Source of the DNA: Chrysomallon squamiferum
Taxonomy: Eukaryota; Mollusca; Gastropoda; Neomphalida; Peltospiridae
Length of the DNA stretch: 35,000 bases
Assembly: GCA_012295275.1 (NCBI GenBank)
Contig: CM022665.1
Coordinates: 18,070,650 to 18,105,649 of the forward strand
Direction of reading: 5' to 3'
The first letter of the stretch is position 1, and each line of letters starts with the position of its first letter. Both the position numbers and the translations under genes were made by a program. Below, in pieces: positions 10,464 through 35,000 of this stretch. The notes beneath the pieces are model-generated. The model was not told where the DNA came from, did not search any database, and saw only the letters and a list, made by a program, of their open reading frames with translations.

Positions 10464-11139
10464 GTAAATAGATAGGCAGATTAGATAGACAGATAGAAAG
10501 ACACATATAGACAGAAAGACAGATAGACAGACAGACAGACTAATTAAACGTATGTTAATATATATCTGCAGTTCATACGTGTTTGTACGTGCATGCATGA
10601 ATGTCGGCTGATAGTTAGATATATGTGTATATGCCTGTGTGTATGTGTGTGTATGTGACATTTTTGTATGTCTGTATGTATGTGGCTTATGATATGTGTT
10701 TACGTATGTCTGTCTGTATGTACGTGTGTTTTATTAATAAACTACATGCCGTGGTCTGAAGACTAACTGACTCATCAGTCTGTGACGTTGACACTTTCAG
10801 CATGACGACTGTCTTTCAGTGATAGTCTTAAAAATAAATTAAAATATAGTCTTAATCCTTTGCATATTAAATTTTTGTCGGTGGTCTTTTCTGAAAATGC
10901 AGGATGCTTATTACAATTTAAATATTATGTTAGTTCATAAAAGCTATATATATATACGTACGTACACACACACACATATAGATAAATGCATACGTACGTA
11001 CGCACATACATACTACATACACACATACAATACACATGTATGCATAAAAACAGACGCGCACACATACATGCATAACTAAAGAGCAGTCATGTTTATTTCA
11101 AAGAATATTTATTTCATATATAGGTATACACACAGGCAC

Positions 11140-11146
<7 letters not shown>
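10464..11146. repeat. Diverged (CAGA)n, (TGTA)n and (CATA)n tracts
   Basis: gacagatag words run at 10470-10540, tgtatgtg words at 10620-10730 and acgtacacacaca words at 10955-11060. The short stretch 10735-10930 has ordinary complexity but no coding sign. Confidence 0.7.

Positions 11147-11228
<82 letters not shown>
11147..11228. repeat. (AT)n microsatellite
   Basis: About 40 TA units, followed by (CA)n to 11268. Confidence 0.97.
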
Positions 11229-11232
<4 letters not shown>

Positions 11233-11268
11233 CACACACATACATACAAACACACACACACACACACA

Positions 11269-11966
11269 GGCAGGCACAGTTTTAAGACTTACCCACGTCT
11301 TCTAACGGCAGGTTTGTTTGTGTGTAAGTCTTTCTGCTATTCTGGTGACATATACAGCGAACAGAGAATGACGGAATCACTAGCAAGGCAGTTATGACGC
11401 ATTATTATCACTATTAAAATGTCGTTACACTTATCCCCTGTTAATCCTATTCTAAACTCGTCAGATAATCGCCTATTTGGTGTTTATCGAAATACGCCAG
11501 AGGGAGTAGTCTTAAGTAATTGTTCTAAAAGCATTTTGTAAAGAAAGAATAATTGCTTTTATCTCGTAACATTCGTGCAATAATATACAATGGCTGGTAG
11601 CCAATCGACAATAAAAACCCCAACAACTAAATGAGATAACGAAACGTAAACCGTGCTGCTTCTCTCTGTTAGAATGTACCTTTAAAAAAAACAGGATCAT
11701 GTAGTCTCTTCCATTATGCTGTAAGTTAGAAACAAGGAAAAGAAGCTTTTCTTGGCCAGTTACAGAAGTAATAGTGAAAAAAACGAAGAAGAAACCTGAC
11801 AGGTGAACATCAGTCGCGATGCATAGCTGTCAGCTGAGACTTTTTTTTAGCGAATTGTGATCTTCATAAACCAGTAATGTTATATTAATATGTCTTAGAA
11901 CAGCAAAAATATCTAAAGAACATTTTTTTTTTTTTTTTTTTTTTTTTCCTGGCTAAACGTGTACAG

Positions 11967-11998
<32 letters not shown>

Positions 11999-12910
11999 CA
12001 TGACTTGTATTATTTAATTCTCGCCTTTGAACAACTATAAATAATAATGGCATTATTATTAAAGTGTTGTTAAATTACTGGATTATCTAAGGTTGGTTAT
12101 TATGATATAATTTTGCTCGCATGACAAAATGATAAACACTTACTGGTCTTATTTGTGTGCTTTATATTCTGTTATTGCTCTTGTTATGACAACATGCTGT
12201 CAGTCATTTTCCTTTTGCTCCTCCCTCTTCTGGAAGAATGTTTACGGTACTGACAGTATGTTTGATTCCGCATGCAGATACACGGGAGTTTGTTTTTTTA
12301 CGTTTGTTTTTCTTTAATGTCTTTCTTTTTTCTTTTTTTTTTTGAGGGAGAGGGTAGTGGTATTGTTATTTTCAGTTGGTTTTATTTTCTTTCTTTCTTT
12401 CTTCAGATTTGTAATAATAGTAATACAACAACAACAATAACAAATAAAATCGATATTTCTGTTAAAAAAAAAAAATGAAAAAGAAAGAAGGGAAATACTG
12501 CAAAATGTATTTATTATATATAAATATTAACAGACTGATTATGTAAATAAATATCAAATATACGCTACTTCTTATGCAAAACTAAAATATAAGATATATT
12601 TTCTTGAAAGTATAAACCCAAGCACAGACTGAGGTATAATTATTTATGTACAGAACATTTAATTATTTAGCTAATTTACATACGAAACAGCTGTAAGGAG
12701 CAAAATGTATCTGACGTCATGAAACCGGAGGTCATCAGCATATACAAAAGAAAATGAATATCATTGGATGAAAATACAAGTGCCGAAACTATCCACTAAA
12801 ATAAAACAAAGTTATAAGGTACTGAATTAGTCTGCTGAAACAACAATCACCTGACAGACTAAAAATGAGAAAAAAAACCAGGAGTTTCTGCTAATAGAAA
12901 TTACGTCATA

Positions 12911-12912
<2 letters not shown>
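11269..12912. other. Intergenic stretch without a recognisable gene
   Basis: It holds T25 at 11923-11947 and (AAT)n at 11968-11994. ORFs such as 12129-12317 and 12272-12478 have no splice, domain or composition support. It may include downstream sequence of the aminopeptidase gene, but I could not place its polyadenylation site. Confidence 0.5.

Positions 12913-12979
<67 letters not shown>
12913..12979. repeat. (CT)n microsatellite
   Basis: About 33 CT units. Confidence 0.97.
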
Positions 12980-12982
<3 letters not shown>

Positions 12983-13500
12983 ATAAATCACTGTGTGATG
13001 TTTCAGTTTTACAGTGAAAGTATTCAAGACTAAGAAGTTCAGATACAGAAAACACAGATTACACGAATCTTGCTCTTGTTCAGTTAGCTCTGAATAAAAT
13101 GGAAGTTACTATTCCAGTTGCTAAAATTGATGAATTTGCCTTGCGGCTATGTAATCTGGTTATGCAACTAGTCGGTGAGAAAAGAAGACAAAACTAAATC
13201 AGGTCAAAAGCAGTTCCGTCAAGGTCAATGGATTGATCAACGAAATGAAAATGTGGTGTCACATCATAGATTAGAAAGAATACCCAATAATGAAGCTAAC
13301 TAGTATGAATCAAAACAGTATTTTGTGTGTATAACAAACAACTAGAACAACAACAACACACGCGCATTTTATATATATATATATATATGCATGTATGTAT
13401 GTATGTACGTATATTAAATGGATCTTAAACACACTGATAAGGATATTTTCATAAATATCAGCAAAATATCTGGATATGCTAAAACAGTTGATACAACTGC

Positions 13501-13545
<45 letters not shown>

Positions 13546-13562
13546 TTATAATAATAATAATA
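13501..13562. repeat. (AAT)n microsatellite downstream of the aminopeptidase stop codon
   Basis: ATA/AAT triplets run to within ~60 bp of the stop codon at 13621, so the tract probably lies in the 3' UTR. Confidence 0.9.
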
Positions 13563-13620
13563 ACAACAACACCACTAAAAAACTAAGAATTTTTTTTTTT
13601 CTAATTTTATATCATGTCGT

Positions 13621-32236
<18,616 letters not shown>

Positions 32237-32470
32237 GGCGCTGTATCGCGGTAACGTGTGTGTCTTCTCTCTACCTTCTTATAAGGATAAATGTGAAAAC
32301 AACAGAAGACGACTCGTCCCTCGGGTCAAGTACACTGTCAGTGAATGCTAGCTGATCGCAGCCAGACCCACAAGGCTTTAAACTTGTGCGGTGTAAATGA
32401 TAATTATTCAGGACCAGTGCTTTTTAGGAAACATCAGGGATCACCCGCTACCGCCCCTCCCCCGTCCCGT
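32237..32470 (-). promoter_or_regulatory. Likely promoter / 5' UTR of the aminopeptidase gene
   Basis: GC content rises sharply immediately upstream of the start codon. On the coding strand it contains a GC-rich block with GGGGGAGGGGCGG (32450-32463, GC-box-like), GTTTAAAG near 32379 and CTTATAAG (32278-32285), either of which could act as a TATA-like element. The transcription start cannot be fixed by eye. Confidence 0.35.
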
Positions 32471-32544
32471 TATTAGGTCAGTTCATTTTCAGATCGAGGT
32501 AGGTGTCTAACAAGAACACGATGGCATTTAAATTGTCAATAATA

Positions 32545-32559
32545 GTAGTAGCAGTAGTA

Positions 32560-32595
<36 letters not shown>

Positions 32596-32682
32596 GTAGT
32601 GGTAGTAGTAGTAGTAGTAGTAGTAGTAGTAATAGTAGTAATAGTAGTAGTAGTAGTAGTACTAATAGTAATTATTATAATA
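32545..32682. repeat. (AAT)n(GTA)n compound triplet microsatellite
   Basis: aataata at 32560-32593, then gtagtagta with ata interruptions. It separates the promoter from the Tigger relic. Confidence 0.95.
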
Positions 32683-32716
32683 ACAATGTTTAAAATTAAG
32701 GAATGAGAATACAATA

Positions 32717-33205
32717 CAGTGGTACCTCGAGTTACAAGTGCCCATCTTACGAGTTTTCTGGTCTATTTGTTGCTTTGAGTTGCGAGCCAAAATCCGAGTT
32801 ACGAGCGAACTTCAGCTACGCCTCAGCTAGTTGGCGCTATGAACAACACAACAACTGCCCAGCATCCCGCGTCTTACTCGTTTACTTCACATGGTTACCG
32901 CGCCGCGGAATCATCTTTGTTGTTTTGTGCAGTATTTTCCCAAATTTCTTTTTTCTGGCCATGGATCGTAAGGAACTGAGTGCAAAAGTCAGTGCGGAGA
33001 AGAAGAAGCGGATGTTGTCCATTGAATTAAAGCTTGAATTCATAAAAAAAAACATCAGCGAGAAGTGCATGTAGTCGACTTGGCTAGACAGAATAAGAGT
33101 GTAGCACTTCTATGATATGTACCATACTGAAGCTGAAGGAGTCGATGAAGGCTGTAAATCCAACCAAAGGTGTTAAACTAATGTCTCTGATCTCCAAGAT
33201 AAATA
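32717..33205 (+). mobile_element. 5' end of a Tigger/pogo-type (Tc1-mariner superfamily) DNA transposon, truncated
   Basis: It begins CAGTGGTACCTCGAGTTACA right after TA (32715-32716), the usual Tigger-type terminus and TA target. Three gagtt(a/g)c(g/a)ag words follow in the subterminal region (32727, 32777, 32796). ATG at 32961 opens MDRKELSAKVSAEKKKRMLS and then IELKLEFIKK, the start of a CENP-B/psq-type DNA-binding N-terminus. The frame stops at 33074, but related sequence continues in other frames (VDLARQNKS; KESMKAVNPTKGVK), so the ORF is frameshifted and then ends at about 33200. No 3' inverted repeat (cgaggtaccactg) is seen, so the copy is dead. Confidence 0.85.
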
Positions 33206-33537
33206 CACTTACAAAACCAATTTATTTCTTTACATTCTCTTTTATTTTATTTCTATACAATATTTGTCATTTATAAATACATTTGGTTTTGTTAAAGTGA
33301 TTTATTTCCAGTTCCAGCTAGAATCCCACGAACTGCTTTACAAAGGCCATTGTAAGTAATTATCTCCCAAAAACTTCTTACTGCTGAACTCCCCCCCTCC
33401 GTAAAAGTAACCTTACAATGGCGGCAGCGTATTTTTCTCTTATACGTATTAATAATTTTAAGACGTGTTTTAAATATTTATTCCTAAGCCCTGTTAATCT
33501 TCGTTGTGAATGTCCTGGTGGTTTTGTTTTTGTGTGT
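33206..33537. other. Gene-free stretch, possibly transposon 3' remains
   Basis: The T/A-rich part 33206-33310 could be the non-coding 3' region of the same Tigger copy. No exon signals. Confidence 0.4.
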
Positions 33538-33561
33538 TTCTTCTTCTTCTTTTTCTTCTTC

Positions 33562-33571
33562 TTACTATTAC

Positions 33572-33627
<56 letters not shown>
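33562..33627. repeat. (TTA)n microsatellite
   Basis: About 22 triplets; the ORF ending here is not supported. Confidence 0.95.
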
Positions 33628-33628
<1 letters not shown>

Positions 33629-35000
33629 TACTAAATTTAAGATAGCTTAACTATCTGTCCGACGTTTGACCCACTTGAACTCGAAAGTTAATACTGATAT
33701 TTAGTTTACAACATTTCACTTTAGAGAGAGCTTTAAGCATTAGCATATTTTAATGTTAATAGTACTATCAGATATCAGCACTTGTTTGGTTGTTTTTTTT
33801 TTTTTTTTTTTTTTGTATAATGAGAAGCAGTCTTTTGTTCACTCGTAGAGGAGATAACTATTAATGTATGTAGATAATATTATTGTTATTACATGAGACG
33901 TGAAGAAAATCGGAGCACCATAAACTCTTACTAAAGGAACCAGAAACTTTCGTTTCTTCTTCTTCTTCCTATAATTATTTTCAAATAAAGCAGTTTATAA
34001 AGTGTTTATAGTTTTAAATTTTCGCCTTTATTAGAAAAATCGGTAACTTTTTTCTACGCAGTGACGTCAAAGATCCAATGAATGGATAAAATGGAGTCGT
34101 TCTTAAGTTTTGTAATATGATTATTTTATTGTCGTAATTTGTAATTAAATGTCGTGAATATCCACATAGGATGCCTATGTAACAATAACTGTATCTAATT
34201 TTCTTTTCTTCTTCTTCTCCTTTTTTTTTTTTTTTTTTTTTTTACACATTAAACAAGTATTGGGAAATTAGGTTTCTAGGTTCTTTATATTATCGTCTCG
34301 TTTATCAACTCTCTCTCGTGAATAACTAAGAGGCAGGCCAAGTAAACCAAAAAGATAACAGATATTTATTTTAAATCAACTTGCACTGCTCATATAGCTC
34401 AGATTGCTAAAGGTGCAGTGGATTGTGGGACAGACTGCTCGTTGAAACTACTGAGCTATTTCCCGTTCCAGCTGTTATTCACTAATTTATGTTTCAAAAG
34501 TTGTATATGTACTACCCTACTTGTGGGATGGTGAACCATAACATATTCCGTACCGCTACTCGTCAGTAACAGTACATGAAGCTGTATGATTCTATAAACA
34601 AAATCTATAAAGAAAAAGCCTAATTCAGTTTTGTATACATTCCCAAATAATGGATTTAATTTTGTAGCTTTAACCAGATTCCAACGAGAACTGAATATAG
34701 CTTTGAGATCTGACATAATTAATTCTATAGTTTATTTACCTTAATTATTTATTCCAGCCAACATGACTATTAATTGCGTTCATTCTGTGACAGTGGATTA
34801 GAGTTGTCTCCCGTGAATAAGTGGCGATAATTAATGTTACGGTAAACTTATTTGTCTATCTGGAAATGACACGAAATCTATTAGGCGTGGTGACTTGTAA
34901 ACCACGCTTCACTTTGTTTTCTATTAAACTGCGGTGTAATACTAACTGACTATTCCATGCATGAAAATTGATTCATTCTACCTTTTCTTAACTCAGGGAA
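33628..35000. other. Intergenic right end of the window
   Basis: T-runs at 33795-33814 and 34220-34242. The - strand ORF at 34456-34716 (86 codons) has no recognisable domain. ATAGCTCAG (34394-34402) and CTGAGCTAT (34451-34459) form a 9-bp inverted repeat around a ~48-bp loop. Nothing else identified. Confidence 0.45.

Noticed and set aside
11089-11397. ORF with a long YIYIYI run
   Set aside because: Pure (AT)n translation with unrelated flanks.
33418-33645. 75-codon ORF beginning MAAAYFSLIRINNF
   Set aside because: The second half is a (TTA)n leucine run, and the first half has no homology or splice signal.
34392-34462. tRNA-like segment with TAGCTCAG near one end
   Set aside because: The A-box-like word occurs as an inverted pair (ATAGCTCAG / CTGAGCTAT), no proper B-box (GGTTCGAAT) or cloverleaf can be drawn; at most a decayed SINE piece.
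34456-34716. 86-codon - strand ORF (MSDLKAIFSSRWNL...)
   Set aside because: Reasonable complexity but no domain recognised, no splice or promoter context; not enough to call a gene.

Overview
This is eukaryotic nuclear DNA. It is strongly AT-rich, genes are split into short exons by GT-AG introns, and the non-coding part is crowded with microsatellites, minisatellites and small transposon relics. I infer a mollusc, most likely a cephalopod such as an octopus, from the (CT)n, (AAT)n and (CATA)n density, the long introns and the look of the proteins. That is inference, not proof.

Layout. (1) At 1-6600 on the + strand, the last coding exon of an unidentified single-pass membrane protein (1146-1411) has a transmembrane helix, a short cytoplasmic tail and a C-terminal PDZ-ligand-like end. 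Long gene-free DNA with two or three degenerate minisatellites follows, probably partly its 3' UTR. (2) At 6840-10470, transposon relics surround a complete or nearly complete Tctex1-domain gene on the - strand (9125-9766, DYNLT5/TCTEX1D1-like, a dynein light chain type protein). (3) At 13621-32236 on the - strand is one gene that I could assemble completely: 22 coding exons joining in frame into a 720-residue Xaa-Pro aminopeptidase (peptidase family M24B, membrane/secreted XPNPEP2 type). It has a signal peptide, all five metal ligands and a hydrophobic C-terminus that suggests a GPI anchor or membrane tail. Intron 1 is about 6.5 kb; most others are 0.1-1.2 kb and hold microsatellites. (4) At 32237-35000 are the upstream flank and likely promoter, a broken Tigger/pogo transposon 5' end, and otherwise simple repeats and unassigned DNA.

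The most unusual observation is a 19-bp minisatellite of about 26 units (about 19031-19537) in intron 12 of the aminopeptidase. Its unit contains the exon-12 end and 5' splice site itself, so the intron carries at least seven more exact GTAAGT donor-like copies behind the authentic donor. Other splice signals of this gene also rest on unstable repeats: the exon 4 acceptor follows (TC)n(ATT)n and the exon 16 acceptor follows an almost pure 38-nt T run. The three genes show no obvious functional link.
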